Shown in pieces: positions 33,181 to 45,278 of a stretch of 64,000 nucleotides of DNA. The notes beneath the pieces were generated by a model. It was not told where the DNA came from and did no database searches. It saw only the letters and a list, made by a program, of their open reading frames with translations. How positions within the stretch are numbered: the first letter of the stretch is position 1; the number at the start of each line of letters is the position of its first letter. Origin of the DNA: Eriocheir sinensis (taxonomy: Eukaryota > Arthropoda > Malacostraca > Decapoda > Varunidae); the NCBI RefSeq assembly GCF_024679095.1, contig NC_066522.1, forward strand, positions 15,484,329-15,548,328, in the 5' to 3' direction. The translations under genes and the position numbers were made by a program.

Positions 33181-33540
33181 GTTGCGTTGATCAAATAAAC
33201 TGTTTCCGATACCCTAACGTACGCTAATGTCTCTCCTCCCTGTTGTAAATTGTGACTCGTTGACGTGAAGCTGCGTTACTGAAAGCTTTGTATATTAACT
33301 GACCTTCTGGCGTATCAGTATAATGTATTCCAATGAGCCCAGAAAAAAAAATGACATGCGTTGGAGGTATTCAGAGACCAAAGAATCGGAAATGAAAATT
33401 ATGCAAAGTTTTTTTTTTCTCTCTCTCTTTGTAGTCGTGAATAGCTTTGCTCTTCGAATCGCATTGATAATAAAACATGAAAATATGCGCAGGCGGGGAG
33501 TTCATCGCCTTGTCAGTGACCGGTGCACCTTTGAGCGTTA
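33181..33540. other. Unannotated complex sequence
   Basis: A 72-codon plus frame (33323-33541) has a hydrophobic stretch but no recognised domain. Nothing else. Confidence 0.4.
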
Positions 33541-33850
33541 GCAGGACCTCTGACCTCAGTGAACTCTTCTGATCGGTGGTGCTATGACTACGTTAATTGG
33601 AGGAGGAGGAAAAGGAGGAGGGGGAGGAGGAGGGGGAGGGGGAGGGAAGTGTTAGCCTTGATTAGCATTCTTTTATTAACTACACTATAATAGACCTCTG
33701 ACGTTAGTGAACTCTTCTGTCGACTGAGTTCGTTTGGTAAAGAGTGAGAGGAGGAGGAGGAGTAGGTGGAGGAGGACGTTGACCCAAAAGAAGGAGTGGG
33801 AGGAGAAAGAGAAGAAGCCTCGTTAGCTCCACACTCTCCTCGTCTGTCAA
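33541..33850 (+). repeat. 149-bp repeat with GGA tracts
   Basis: ACCTCTGACCTCAGTGAACTC (33546) recurs as ACCTCTGACGTTAGTGAACTC (33695). Each copy is followed by a GGAGGAGG stretch and then text ending near CGTTAGCTCC or TTAGCCTTG. Confidence 0.82.
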
Positions 33851-34600
33851 TTACAAAGAGAAAGTGAACATGGCTAAAAGTATGAAGAGTTTTATTCAGT
33901 TAAAAGCTCTAAAAGGGTTAAATTAATGGCTACAGCAAAGGAATCTACTATCAGCCAAATACGGTTTAAGCGAAAGATACACCGGAAAAAAAATCGGGTA
34001 CAATCTCCGGAAAAAAAAAAATTGAGGAAATGGAAACTAAAAAAATGAAGAAGAAAAAAAAAAACATATTCGAGATCGTTGACTTTAGATATATAAGAGA
34101 CTGTGTTCAGGAGTAAACTAATCAACTCAAAGAAATATACGACTTATAAAAGATAACTTATATCCAAACGTTAACTTCCAGGCCATAAAAAAAGAGAAAT
34201 ATCCACGCGTTCACACAAAACCAAGCATTCACAGCAAGTAAGAGAGCTTGTTTTCACGTATATAGAAAAACGAAAACACACACATACAAACAGAAATCTC
34301 GCGTCGAAAGCCCATTTGGTGTGGACAATATTGGTTTGGAAATCCATATTTTGGGGTAGTGATTTCAAGTTTGGAATTTCCATTTTCTATGACTTGGGTG
34401 TTGGTTTTCGGCGCCGTGGCGAGCCTGGTTCTTAATTGAGTCTGTGCGTCTATATACATTGTGCACCCCGTTTTCTGTGAGTGTATATTGCCGCGAGGGG
34501 GGGAATTCATATTTTGTACTTTTGTTCTCGTTCCATTTTCTCCTCGCCCAGCTGAGCAAAAATGAGAGGCAGGCTACGTAGGAAGAGAAGGACGAGGGGG
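33851..34600. other. Unannotated complex sequence
   Basis: A-rich to 34080, then mixed. CGGAAAAAAAAT-type text is duplicated near 33983 and 34007. No gene recognised. Confidence 0.45.
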
Positions 34601-35735
<1,135 letters not shown>

Positions 35736-35975
35736 CAAAAAAATGGTGATGATGATAATATTGATGATGGTGGTGGTGGTGATGGGTGTGGTTATGATAG
35801 TGGTTATGATTTTGGTGGTTGTGGTGACCTTGAAACTTGCTAAACAGATGACAAATGAAAACCAGAGAACGAAAATGAAAAACGAAAAAGAAGATATATA
35901 TGAAACGAAGAGAAAATAGAGAGAAGAAGAAAACATTCCTTCCAACCCTGAACACCGTCATCACTATCGTCATCA
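35736..35975 (+). repeat. GAT/GGT triplet tract and A-rich sequence
   Basis: GATGATGATAATATTGATGA then GGTGGTGGTGGTGATGG at about 35744-35785, with degenerate GTGGTTATGAT to 35830. The remainder is purine-rich. Confidence 0.75.
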
Positions 35976-36132
35976 TCAAGAGGTAAATATCGAGACACCT
36001 CTCCACCCGAAATTGACCTTTTTTGGGCCACTATTCTAAAGTCATTTTTATAGGGGCAGTGATTAACGGGCTTTTTCTCTCTCATTATCACTTTTTTTTT
36101 GCCCCTTGAGCTCCTTCCTTTACTGTAAAAAA
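35976..36132 (+). mobile_element. LINE 3' end, copy 6
   Basis: Frame IKR-stop-ISRHLSTRN-stop (final TGA at 36014-36016); the in-frame TAA within FKRRISRHLS shows it is dead. UTR: GACCTTTTTTGGGCCACTAT, GGGGCAGTGATTAACGGGC, GCCCCTTGAGCTCCTTCC, TTTACTGTAAAAAA. A clear family member. Confidence 0.8.
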
Positions 36133-36344
36133 TCACTAAACGCTTCCTTAAACTAACCAGGGGAAGAAAACCCCACAAAACTCCTAGCGGTGAAAACTAG
36201 AACTACAACCACCACCACCACCACCGGGACCAAGACCAACCATCCACGACCATACCATCTCAGGAGGCGAAAAAAAAAATAGAAGAACGGAGAGAGAGAG
36301 AGAAAAGGAAAAAAAAACGAAAACACTCATACCTCGCACCAAAC
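36133..36344. repeat. CCA triplets and GA-rich spacer
   Basis: (ACC)n at about 36205-36224, and a short GA run at about 36291-36302. Nothing else. Confidence 0.65.
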
Positions 36345-36515
36345 GCTCTCCAGGCATCAGCAGCGGAGCCAAGACGTGTGGGCGCCATTCAGACGGAGAG
36401 GGAGAGAACAAGGCGAGGAAAATGGCTGAAATAAGTTGGAGGAAACCTTTGCCACTCGAGTCAGGCGGCGACGAACACTCAGCAGCCAGCGCCGGGAACA
36501 ATAGCTGAAGGAGGC
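36345..36515. other. GC-balanced patch with a 28-codon open frame
   Basis: Non-repetitive island. A short frame MAEISWRKPLPLESGGDEHS, then AASAGNNS-stop (36422-36508), starts in the context AAAATGG. A minus-strand frame is also open. Too short to support as a gene. Confidence 0.3.
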
Positions 36516-37480
36516 GGTGCAGGAGGCGGGGAAGGAGGAGGAGGAGGAGTAAGAGGAAGTTGTGAAGGTACAGAAGCCGGAAAGAAGGAGAAAGAAAAGG
36601 GAAAGGAGGAGAAAGAGGAGGAAGGTGTAGAGATAGAGAAGGTGGAAGGAGGAGGAGGAGGAGGAGGAGGAGGAAGAGAAAGTTGTGAAGGTAGAGAAGC
36701 CAGAAAGGAGGAGAAAGAAAAGGGATTGAAGGAGAAAGAGGAGGAAGGTGTAGAGATAAAGAAGGTGAAAGGAGGAGGAGGAGGAGGAGGAGGAGGAGGT
36801 GTAAGGGGGGAGTAAGAATTTGGGGAAGTAGAGAAGGAGAAAGTATGAGGAGGAGGAGAAAGAGGAGGAGGGAAATAAGGTGAAGTAAGTAACATAAGGA
36901 AAAGAAGGAGGAGGAGGGAGAGGAAGTAGAAGAGAAAGAAAGGAGGATAAAGAAGGAGGTGGAGAAGAAAGTTTTAAGAGGTAGAGGCGGAAGAGAAGGT
37001 GCAAGAAGAAAAAAAGGAGGAAGAGGAAGAGGAGGAGAGAGAAGAAAATGGAGATAAATGAAGAGGAAGAGAACTTTGTGAGGAGTTGAAAGTAAGTAAA
37101 TGAAGAAGAAAGTTTATTAGAAGAAAAAGTAAAACGAAATCAAAGTATTATAAAGATCAGTTAGTAAAGGAGATGGAGAAAGAAAGAAGAGGAGGAGGAG
37201 GAACAGGAAGAGAAACAACAATAAAAAAGATAGTGGAGGGAAAAAGCAGGAGGAGAGAAGAAAAAAGGAAGACGAAGGGGGAGTAGACAAGGGAGATAAA
37301 TAAAAGAGAAAGGGAATAACAAAAAAAAGGAAGATTGAAAAGAAAAGAAAGACCGGCAATTTATGGAGGAGGAGGAGGGGGAGGAAGAGGGGAGAGAACG
37401 AAAAAAACAGAATAAGGAAAAAAGAAAGTGAAGGAGAAAGAAAGAAAGAAGAAAATAATGGTGTGGAAGAAAAGAGAAGA
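36516..37480 (+). repeat. Purine-rich 123-bp repeat and degenerate GA/GGA block
   Basis: AGTTGTGAAGGTA is at 36558 and 36681 (123 bp), with a decayed third near 36805. Units carry CAGAAGCCGGAAAG or GAGAAGCCAGAAAG, AAGAAAAGGGA, GAGGAGGAAGGTGTAGAGAT and a GGA run (36655-36673, 36772-36800). After 37000 only degenerate A/G sequence remains. Related to 32.8-33.2 kb. Confidence 0.85.
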
Positions 37481-37489
37481 AAAAAACAA

Positions 37490-38165
37490 TGTATGAGATT
37501 TTGTGGTTTGAAGATTTTTAAGCCTTTTTTTTTGCTTCAGTTTTTACCTTTTTCTTCTTTGATTTCTTTCTTTTTCTCTTTCTTTATTATATTCTTTCTT
37601 TCATTACTTATTTCTTCTTCTTTCTTCACCTTCTTTGATTTTCTTCTTCTTCATATTATTTTTTTATTATCTCTCTTTACCTCTTTCTTTTAATCTTTCT
37701 CCTTCCTCCATCTTTCCTCCCCTTCATCTGTCATTTCTCTTCCTACTTTTTTTATATTATCCATTTCTCTACCTTTTCTTCCTTTCTTTTCTTTTTTCTC
37801 CTTTTTCATAATCTTTAGCTTTGTTTTGTACCTCCTCCTCCTCCTCCTCCTTTATCCCTTTCTTTTTTTCTTCTTTTTTATCATCACCTTTCTTTCCTCC
37901 ATTCCATCTGTCGTTTTTCTTTGCTTCTTATTCATTTATCATCCATTTTGCCACCATTTCTTCTTCTTCGATTTCCTTCTTCCCCTTCATCGTCTTTTCT
38001 CATACCTCCTCCTCCTGTTTTTCTTTATATATCTTCCTTTTCTTCTACGTCATCCTTAATCATATCTCCCTTTTCTTCTTCTTCATCTTTCTTAACTTCT
38101 TTCCATCTATCGTTTATCTTTGCTGTTCCTTTTTTTATCTTTCTATTCTTTATCAATCACTATAA
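37490..38165 (+). repeat. Pyrimidine-rich block, opposite strand bias to flanks
   Basis: An abrupt switch from A/G-rich to T/C-rich on the plus strand at about 37.49-37.53 kb. Loose units around CATCTGTCATTTCTC (37725), CATCTGTCGTTTTTC (37908) and CATCTATCGTTTATC (38104), and a CTC run at about 37830-37850. Confidence 0.8.
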
Positions 38166-38225
38166 GATGAAAACAGCTTCTCTCCGGCTTAGCATAGGTC
38201 ACGTTAACCAAGTCTCCTTCCAATG

Positions 38226-38226
<1 letters not shown>

Positions 38227-38320
<94 letters not shown>
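38227..38320 (+). repeat. (CA)47 microsatellite with CG interruptions
   Basis: CA run with GCACAC variants near 38252-38272, then clean to 38320. Confidence 0.96.
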
Positions 38321-38324
<4 letters not shown>

Positions 38325-38459
38325 TAAGTCGTTCGTACATGTAAGAAAACGTTGGTCAAGATTCTGTTCCCTTCAGGCGACGGAGAGAAAACGAATAGCT
38401 TTGATCTGCCGACTCAGTGTTACCAAGTCCCCCACGCCTCGCCACCACCACCCCATTAG
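38321..38459. other. Complex spacer
   Basis: Nothing recognised. Confidence 0.45.
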
Positions 38460-39520
38460 CAAGGGAGAAAAGGGGGGCAGGAAATGGAAAGAAAGAGAGG
38501 GAGAGAGAGAGGGAGAAAAATACGAAAGACGGATAGTAGTAGAAGATTAACGATGAAGGAGGAGGAGGAGGAGGAGGAGGGAGGAAAGTAGGAAGGAGGA
38601 GAAGAATGAGCAAAAGAGACGAGTGAGAGAAGTAGGAAGAAGAGGAGTTAGAAGATAGATAGTCGTGGCAGATTTAGGGGGAGGAGGAAGAGGAGAAGGA
38701 AGGGGAGATGGAGAGCGAGGGAGAAGAAAGAGGAAGAGATGAAAAAGCAAAATGTGAAAGGGGAACCAAAATAAAAAGTGAAAAAGGTGGATGAAAGAGA
38801 GAGAAAGAGAAAAGGGGAAGGGGAGGCGAGAGAAAGATATATAGTAGCTGGAATTTAGGAGGAGGAGGAGGAGGAGGAGGAAGGGAAAGAGGGATAGGAG
38901 GAAGGAAAGACGGAATAAGGATTGAAAGAGACGGGTGAGAGAAGGGAAAGAATGGAAGATAAATAGGAGTGAAAGCTTTAGGAGGAGGAAAAGAAGAAGA
39001 AAGAGGAGGAAGGGAAAGCAGAATAAGTGACACAAAAGAGAATAAAGCGCAGAGAGAAGAAAAGGAGGAGGAAGAAACTGACTAAGGAGTGAAAGAGAAG
39101 TGAGAGAAAAGTATGTAAGGAAGAGAAAGGAAAAGCAGAAAAGCAGAAAGAGAAGAAGAAAGAGAGGAAAAATAACCAAACTAAGGAATGAAAGAGAAGA
39201 AAAATGGAGGAGCATAGGATGTGAGAAATCAGAAATAAGAGAAGACAGGAAGTTATGAGAGGAAGAAAGAAGAAAGAGAGGAAAATAAACGAACTAAGGG
39301 GGGAAAGAGAAGGGAAGAGGAGGAGAAAAGAATGTCAGAAATCAGAAGTACGAGAAGACACGAAGTTATAATCCCTGTAATAGTAAAAGGAGGAGAAGGA
39401 GGAGAAAGAAGGAGGAGGTCGGCAGATAAGCAGGTAGGGAAGTTAGGCAGGTAGGGAGGCATATGGAAAGGGAGGGAGGCAGGTTAGGGAAGTTGCCGAG
39501 GATGAAGAGAGTCTTACAAA
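38460..39520 (+). repeat. Purine-rich degenerate minisatellite
   Basis: GGA runs (about 38558-38583, 38858-38880) follow ATTTAGG or GATTTAGGGGG or CTTTAGG anchors at about 38675, 38851 and 38977. GACGAGTGAGAG/GACGGGTGAGAG and AGATAGATAG or AGATATATAG recur. Long minus-strand S/F/L/P frames are artefacts. Confidence 0.8.
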
Positions 39521-39589
39521 AGTTAATTTCCTACCTTTCCTCTTAGACTACGAGGTGTTGGGAGGTTGGGCTTACCTTGTGCATTAGCC

Positions 39590-40690
39590 AAAGTGACAGA
39601 TGGGGAACCGAGACAGACAGACAGAAGGAAAGTGGATGACATAGCGAAGTGAATGAAGATATCGAACTTGGAAATGCGATGAATGGAAAATGGAAAATGA
39701 AAGAAAAAAAAGAAGGAAAAAGTGAAAAATACAAAAAAATAAGGCCTGAATGAAGGAATAAGACAGGGACAGATGGAATGAAGGGAATTAAGGAAAGAAT
39801 GAAGAACAGCAGCGTATGAGGAAATAGGAGATAACGAAGTAAGGAAGGAACAATGAAGGAGAAGGGAAAAATGAGGAAAAAAGGAATGAAAATGCGTCTT
39901 AATAAGAAAGACAAGAATGATGAACACCACTGAAGGACGGATGTAAGGAAGAAAGGAGGGAAGGAAAGAAAGCTGGAAAGAAAGAAGGAAGGAAGAAAGG
40001 AAGGAAGGAAGGAAGGAAGAAAGGAAGGAGGGAATGAGGGAAGGAAGAAAGGAAGGAGGGTTGGAAAGAAAGAAAGCTGGAGAGGAAGAAGGAAGGAAGG
40101 AAGGAAGGAAGGAAGGAAGGAAGGAAAGAGAGCTGGAAAGAAAGCTGGAAAGAAAGAAGGAAGGAAGGAAGGAAGAAAAGGAAGGAAAAAAAGGAAGGAA
40201 GGAAGAAAGGAAGGAGGGTAGGAAGGAAGGAAGAAAGGAAGGATAGAGGAATTGAAATAAAAATAAAAAGAAAACCAGCAATACGATATGAAAGAAGGAA
40301 TATAACAGTGACATAAGAAAGTGGCTGAATGAAAGAATGATGGAGAACAGCAACGGAAGAAGAAAGAAAGGAGAAAGAGACATATAGAGGAAAAAAAGCA
40401 TTGCAATACGAAGTGAATGAAGAAATAAGACAGTGACATACAGAGTGCATTAAGAAAAAGTATGAAAAAGAACAGCAACGTATAGCAAGTTAAGAGATAG
40501 CGATGAAAGAAAAGAATAATAAATGGAGAGAGGAATAAAGAGAAGGAAGAAAGAGCAATACGAAATGAAGGAAGGATTTAAACAGTGACATAAGAAACGA
40601 ACGAAAGAAAGAATTAGGAAGACTAAAAACGTACAGTAAAGATTGGAAATAAGAAACAAAGGAAGGAAGGAAGGAAGGAGAAAGAGCAGT
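39590..40690 (+). repeat. Purine-rich array with central GGAA expansion
   Basis: CAGTGACATA occurs at about 40306, 40432 and 40583 (roughly 126 and 151 bp), with weaker matches to 39.7-39.9 kb. Shared text includes AACAGCAACG, GCAATACGA and GAATGAAGGAA. Between 39940 and 40250 the array is overrun by GGAA/GAAAGC tetranucleotide expansion. Confidence 0.82.
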
Positions 40691-41010
40691 AAAAATACAT
40701 TAAAAAAAACGAAAAAAAACGACGCGGTGATTCAATAAGATGAATGCGTCTGAGTTGTAGGCAAGGGAAGTAAAATTGCTTGGCGGGTGAAGTGAAAAGG
40801 TAAACTCCGACCGACAGACAGACGGGCAGACAGATATATAGACAGACAAACGCAGACTCCGAGGCACCAGAGACAAAAGATCAAGGTTCATGATATACAA
40901 ACAAATAAGTCAAAGCGACGTATCTAAGAATGAAACGAGGAAGACGAGAGAGAGAAAGAGAGAGATAGAGCAGAATCAGCAGCATCTCAAAACGGCTCTA
41001 TTGAATTTGC
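40691..41010. other. Complex spacer
   Basis: Short (CAGA)n around 40809-40850. Otherwise nothing recognised. Confidence 0.5.
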
Positions 41011-41620
41011 AACGCCTCTTTTCTCTTTCTCTCTCGCGTCTCCTGCCTGTTTTCTCTCCCTCGCTTTCTTGTTTTTTTTTTTGTTATATCCTTGTCTCTT
41101 TCTTTCTATCTATCTATTTTTTTCTTTATTCCCACTACTAATCTACTATCTTTTCCTTGCTTTCTGTTTTTATCTTTCTATTTTCTTGTCTTTCTTTATC
41201 ATTTTTTTTTACGCTCAAACCAATCTACTTATTGCCTCTATTTGAAAGTGCCTGTCTATCTCTATATATGTATGTATGTATGTATGTATGAATTTATCTT
41301 CTTCATGTTTCTCCTTATAATTTTTGTCTGTCTTTCTGTCTGTCTGCGTCTGTGTCTGCTCATCTTTTTTTTTCTTGTCTGTTTTACTCTCTTTGTGTCT
41401 GTCTGTCTCTGTTTCTGTATATCTGATTTTCTTTTCGTTAGTCTTTATGCTTTTTTCTTTTTCTGTGTCTATGTTTCTTTTCTGCCTGTCTGTCTGTATA
41501 TCCCTTTCTCAGAGGCAGTGTTGTCTTTCATATTTTTGGACGATTTATGCAGTTTTATATTATTGTTTTTTTTTTTTTTTGCTTTTTTATCAGTTTTTGC
41601 TTTCTCTCGCTTTGCTGAAG
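41011..41620 (+). repeat. Pyrimidine/T-rich block with (ATGT)n and CTGT motifs
   Basis: T/C-rich. TATG tetranucleotides at about 41267-41290, and CTGTCTGTCT clusters at 41325-41410 and 41480-41500. Hydrophobic open frames follow from T-richness. Confidence 0.78.
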
Positions 41621-41704
41621 GGTATGGAGTATTTATGAATCGTTAAGTTTACGAAATGGCAATGTTGAATAAAATAAATAAGTATAAAGAATATGCAAAA
41701 CTTA
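41621..41704. other. Short complex spacer
   Basis: Nothing recognised. Confidence 0.4.
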
Positions 41705-42026
41705 TACATATAACAAAAGAAGAACGGAAATAATGAGAAGAAAAAGAAAGAAGGAAAAATAAAAATAAATCGAAGGAGAAGGCGAAGAAAAATATGGATG
41801 GTAAAGCTGAGTGAATGAAAGATACAAAATAAATGAAGACCTAAAACTCACACAGCAAAACATATATAACAAAAGAAGAACGGAAATAAAGGGAAGAAAA
41901 AGAAAGAAGGAAAAATAAGAATAAATCGAAGGAGAAGGCGAAGAAAAAGATGATGGATGGTAAAGCTGAATGAACGAAAGAAACAAAATAAATGAAGACG
42001 TAAAACTCACACACCAAGACATACAG
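41705..42026 (+). repeat. Two-copy 156-bp tandem duplication
   Basis: TAACAAAAGAAGAACGGAAA is at 41711 and 41867. The copies are near-identical through AAAACTCACACA, with small indels. The second copy ends exactly where a LINE 3' tail begins. Confidence 0.93.
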
Positions 42027-42115
42027 TAGCAGTAAGTAGCGGGCTTTTTTTTTTCATTATTGTTTTCTTTTTTTTTTACGCCCTTAAACTGTCTCCTCTG
42101 CTGTAAAAAAAAAAA
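42027..42115 (+). mobile_element. LINE 3' tail, copy 7
   Basis: AGCAGTAAGTAGCGGGC, T-run, CATTATTG, T-run, ACGCCCTTAAACTGTCTCC, TCTGCTGT, then a 12-base A-run. Truncated within the 3' UTR. Confidence 0.8.
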
Positions 42116-42395
42116 CATGCAATACACAAACAACATCACGAACAACATAAAAAAAGAAGCCGATAACGACCCGTCTGAAAATAAAGGACATTAGATAAAA
42201 TATATGAAAGAGTAACACGAGGTCTGATAAAAAAAAACTCTGGTACAAAGAACTGATATTTTTAACGCCGCGTGAATCGGAAGGAAAGAACGACGGTGGA
42301 CCAAGGATTCTAATTTAATGGCTAATCAGGTATTTTAATGGTGCAAGTATATGAAGGATTTGATATTAATGATTGAAATAAGAGAAAAAGGTATA
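42116..42395. other. Complex spacer
   Basis: Nothing recognised. Confidence 0.45.
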
Positions 42396-42815
42396 AGGAG
42401 GAGGAGGAGGAGGAGGAGGAGGAGGAAGTAGAAGACGAAGGAGAATAAAAAGAAGAAAAAAAGAGGAAAAAGAACGAGAAGAAGAAAAGAACGAAAAAGG
42501 AAGAAAAAAGAAAGATTAAGAAAAAGAAAAGAAAAGAAAACGAAGAAGAAAATAAAAGCGAAAAGGAGGAGATATTCATAATGGAACAGGAGGTGAAAGA
42601 CGAGGAACAAACATAACTAGGCAGAGGAAAAGAAGATAAAACAGAAGAAAAAGGAGAAAGAGTCGGAATAAAATAAGAAGTTGAAGAAGAAGAAGAAGAA
42701 GAAGAAGGAAGCGGCAGAGAAGTATGGGGAAATACCACCACCACCACCACAGCCACCACCACCACCATCACCACATCATCATCATCACCACCATCAGCCG
42801 CAGCCGTCTTGATTT
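42396..42815 (+). repeat. GGA run, purine block, then CCA/TCA triplets
   Basis: (GGA)n at about 42397-42426, A/G-rich to 42730, then (CCA)n and (CAT)n at about 42735-42795. Confidence 0.85.
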
Positions 42816-43135
42816 AAATAAGAAATGTGTTTGGGAGAAGAAGGGAAAGGGGGGGGGGTGAGTAACGAAGGAGGGCCGGTGTTTTTATATTCAAATCGCC
42901 TGCTTGCAGACTCGGTAAGGGAGCTCATTTTTTTCTATTATCTTGCCTCGCTCCCTCTCCCTCCCCCTCCCCCTCCCCCCCTGTCCCTTGCCTAACGCCT
43001 TTTACTGAGTGTGTGCTGCATAATGTGTGTGTGTGGGGGGGGGGGAGAGGGGAAGGGCTGAAGGGGGGGCTGTTTATGTGGGGGTGGGGTGGGCGTCTTC
43101 CGTGGGGGGGGGGGTAGACTTTGTGTGTGTGTGTG

Positions 43136-43172
<37 letters not shown>
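42816..43172 (+). repeat. G-run rich and (GT)n region
   Basis: G homopolymers of 8-11 bases at about 42850, 43036 and 43103. A CCCTCCCC block lies at 42952-42980, and a GT run with one GC at about 43122-43172. Contains potential G-quadruplex motifs. Confidence 0.85.
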
Positions 43173-43173
<1 letters not shown>

Positions 43174-43239
43174 CAAATTTTCGCTTCCTCTACTCCTGTA
43201 CTTTATTTTTTTTCTTTTCCATTCATCTTCCCTTCCTCT

Positions 43240-43645
43240 TTCTGCTCCTCCTCCTCCTCCTCCTCCTCCTCCTCCTCCTCTTCCATCACCTCTCCATTGC
43301 GAATCTCCTACATCCCCCCTCCTCCTCCTCCACCATTTTCCATTTCCTCTCCACTCTTCACTCCATCACTTTCTCTATTCTACCCACCACCACCACCACC
43401 ACCACCCTTTCTTTCATTCCTCCCATCATCTCCCATCACTTACCTCACCCTTCCGCCCCTCCCCAACTCCTCTCCCCCCCTCTCTCTCTCTCTCCCCCAC
43501 TTTTCCTTTCCATTTTTTTTTCTCCTACCTTCTGTTCGTATTCCTTTCACTTTCACTAGCAGTAACAGGATCACTAAATTTTTACATACTCTCTCTTTCT
43601 CTTTTTCCCTACGCTTTATGTTTTCACTTACTGCCTTCATCCACT
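43240..43645 (+). repeat. Dispersed CT-rich duplication, copy A
   Basis: Order: (CTC)n, TCTCCATTGC, CCATTTCC, CACCACCACC, TTTCATTCCTCCCATCATC, CACTTACCTC, CTCTCTCTC, GTTCGTATTCCTTTC, AGCAGTAACAGGATCAC, ACGCTTTATGTTTTCACTTA. Matches copy B about 1.05 kb downstream. Confidence 0.82.
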
Positions 43646-43760
43646 CCCTTCCTATCTCCCTTCCTTCCTCTCCTCCTGTCTGTGTTCGATCCGTCCGTGC
43701 GTCCGTTCCTCCGTCCGTGCGTCCGTCTCTCCGTCCGTCCATTCATCCCACGCCCCCAAA
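43646..43760 (+). repeat. (CCGT)n-like imperfect microsatellite
   Basis: GTCCGTGCGTCCGTTCCTCC-type tetranucleotides at about 43688-43744. Confidence 0.85.
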
Positions 43761-44356
43761 ACGGAATATAGAACGGTTCATCTCGCCCCGAAACCTAGAG
43801 TCAAAGAGATTCCGATCCTTTCCTATACCAGAACGGCCGAAGGGGTGTTGCTTTTGCTTCTGGTGTTGGGTCGGTGCTTCGAAGCTTGCTGGAATAACTT
43901 TGAACTCTGGGACATGCCTGCAAGAAGATGAGTAGCCTTGACGCGTCGCCAGCACCCCGGTATGCGTTCCACCGCCTCCTCCTCCTCCTCCAGGCACTTC
44001 AGTCGCGCATTTCACCTCCGCTTGAAGCCAAAACCTCCCCTGAATTTCCAGCCCTCGGGGAAGGTATACAGGAGCAGTGATTTAAAGGAGATCACCGGCC
44101 AAATGGATCTCGTTGGAGGCACAGAAAACGTACACATACACGCACACAAACATACACTCCCCCACCCCATACACACACATACACGCACACGCACACACAG
44201 AGGCTTTTAACTACCGCTGAAAACTACGTGAGAATTGATGTAATGGAGTTTATTTTTCAGCTTGCGTTTACTTGTTAATCGCCCGGCCTAAAGAGGACAA
44301 GGTTAACGGTTCTCTTGTTTCCTTTTTCCTTTCCCTTTTTCCTCTTCCTTTTCTTT
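43761..44356. other. Complex sequence with imperfect CA tract
   Basis: Non-repetitive, GC-balanced to 44125. Imperfect CACA/ACGCAC at about 44130-44203. No gene recognised. Confidence 0.45.
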
Positions 44357-44690
44357 CTCCTCCTCCTCCTCCTCCTCTCCACTTTTCATATCCTCTCCAT
44401 TCCTCACTCTTATCACCTTCACTATTCTCCCTATCACCTCCACCACCATCACCACCATTTCTTTCCTTCCTCCCATCATCACCAATCACTTACCTCTCTC
44501 TTCCACCCCTTTCGAGTCCTCTCTTTCACTCTCTCTCTCTCTCACTCTTATCCTCTCCCTTTTATTATTCCTTCCTCCTGTCCGTATCCCTTTCTCCTTC
44601 ACCTGCAGTAACTGGATCACCAAATTCTTATACGCTTTCACTGTGCTTCACGTTTTCACTTACTTCATACTTTCGTTCACTTCTTCCACT
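44357..44690 (+). repeat. Dispersed CT-rich duplication, copy B
   Basis: Same order of elements as copy A: (CTC)n, CTCTCCATTCC, ACCACCATCACC, CTTCCTCCCATCATC, CACTTACCTC, CTCTCTCTC, GTCCGTATCCCTTTC, TGCAGTAACTGGATCACC, CACGTTTTCACTTACTTC. Moderately diverged; spacing of the AGTAAC anchor is 1046 bp. Confidence 0.82.
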
Positions 44691-44885
44691 CGACAACGAA
44701 GAGATAGGCAGTTGTTATGGCTGAAGTACTAATACACTAACGCTCTAAGCCGTCCTGGATCGTGAAGGGGATGTTACCGTAGCCTACAACGAACAACAAA
44801 GACCTACTGTTATGAAGACGCGAGGTTAGGCAGTATAAAGAACGCTCTTGTGCCAGTACCAGCGATGACGAAAGTGTAAGAGAAA
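44691..44885. other. Complex spacer
   Basis: Nothing recognised. May include the 5' part of the following element. Confidence 0.4.
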
Positions 44886-45109
44886 GCTGCGTTGTGAGCT
44901 CTAGATTCAAGGATCAAAAATGAGCTCTGGGAGGGCAGCATGAGCCAATGCAAGATGGCGCCACTATAAACACTCGCCTGCGCCAGAACGGGCTGGGCCG
45001 ACCATCAGGACCCACCGGAATGAAGCCTTGGACCGACCATCAGGATCCACCGGGAAGAAGCCTACCGGCGCAATAGGCAGCAATGTAAAAAAAAAAAAAA
45101 AAAAAAAAA
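44886..45109 (+). mobile_element. Poly(A)-ended retroelement (SINE-like), 5' limit uncertain
   Basis: GC-rich body containing CAAGATGGCGCCACTATAAA and a 35-bp internal duplication starting CCGACCATCAGGA at 44998 and 45033. It ends GCAATAGGCAGCAATGT followed by a 23-base A-run (45087-45109). I see no convincing Pol III A/B boxes, so it could equally be the 3' end of a different LINE. Distinct in sequence from the LINE tail family. Confidence 0.5.
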
Positions 45110-45129
45110 GTGGCATAGGCAGAGGTTGG

Positions 45130-45278
45130 TAATTTTTTTTTTTTACAGCAAAGGAGAGTCCAAGGGCGTTAAAAAAATAATGAAGAAAAAGCCCGCTATT
45201 TACTGCTTCTGAGTAGAGAACAGGAGTGGCCAAAAAGAGAGATCAATTTCGGGAGGAGAGGTGTCCTGATACCCTCTG
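45130..45278 (-). mobile_element. LINE 3' end, copy 8
   Basis: On the minus strand: FQRVSGHLSSRN-stop (TCA on plus at 45243-45245), TTGGCCACTCC, AGCAGTAAATAGCGGGC, CGCCCTTGGACTCTCCTTTG, then CTGTAAAAAA (plus T-run 45133-45144). Its tail faces the poly(A) element that ends 23 bp upstream. Confidence 0.8.

Noticed and set aside
36422..36508. 28-codon small ORF with good initiation context
   Set aside because: Too short for sequence-only support. The opposite strand is open as well, and no transcript signal can be seen.
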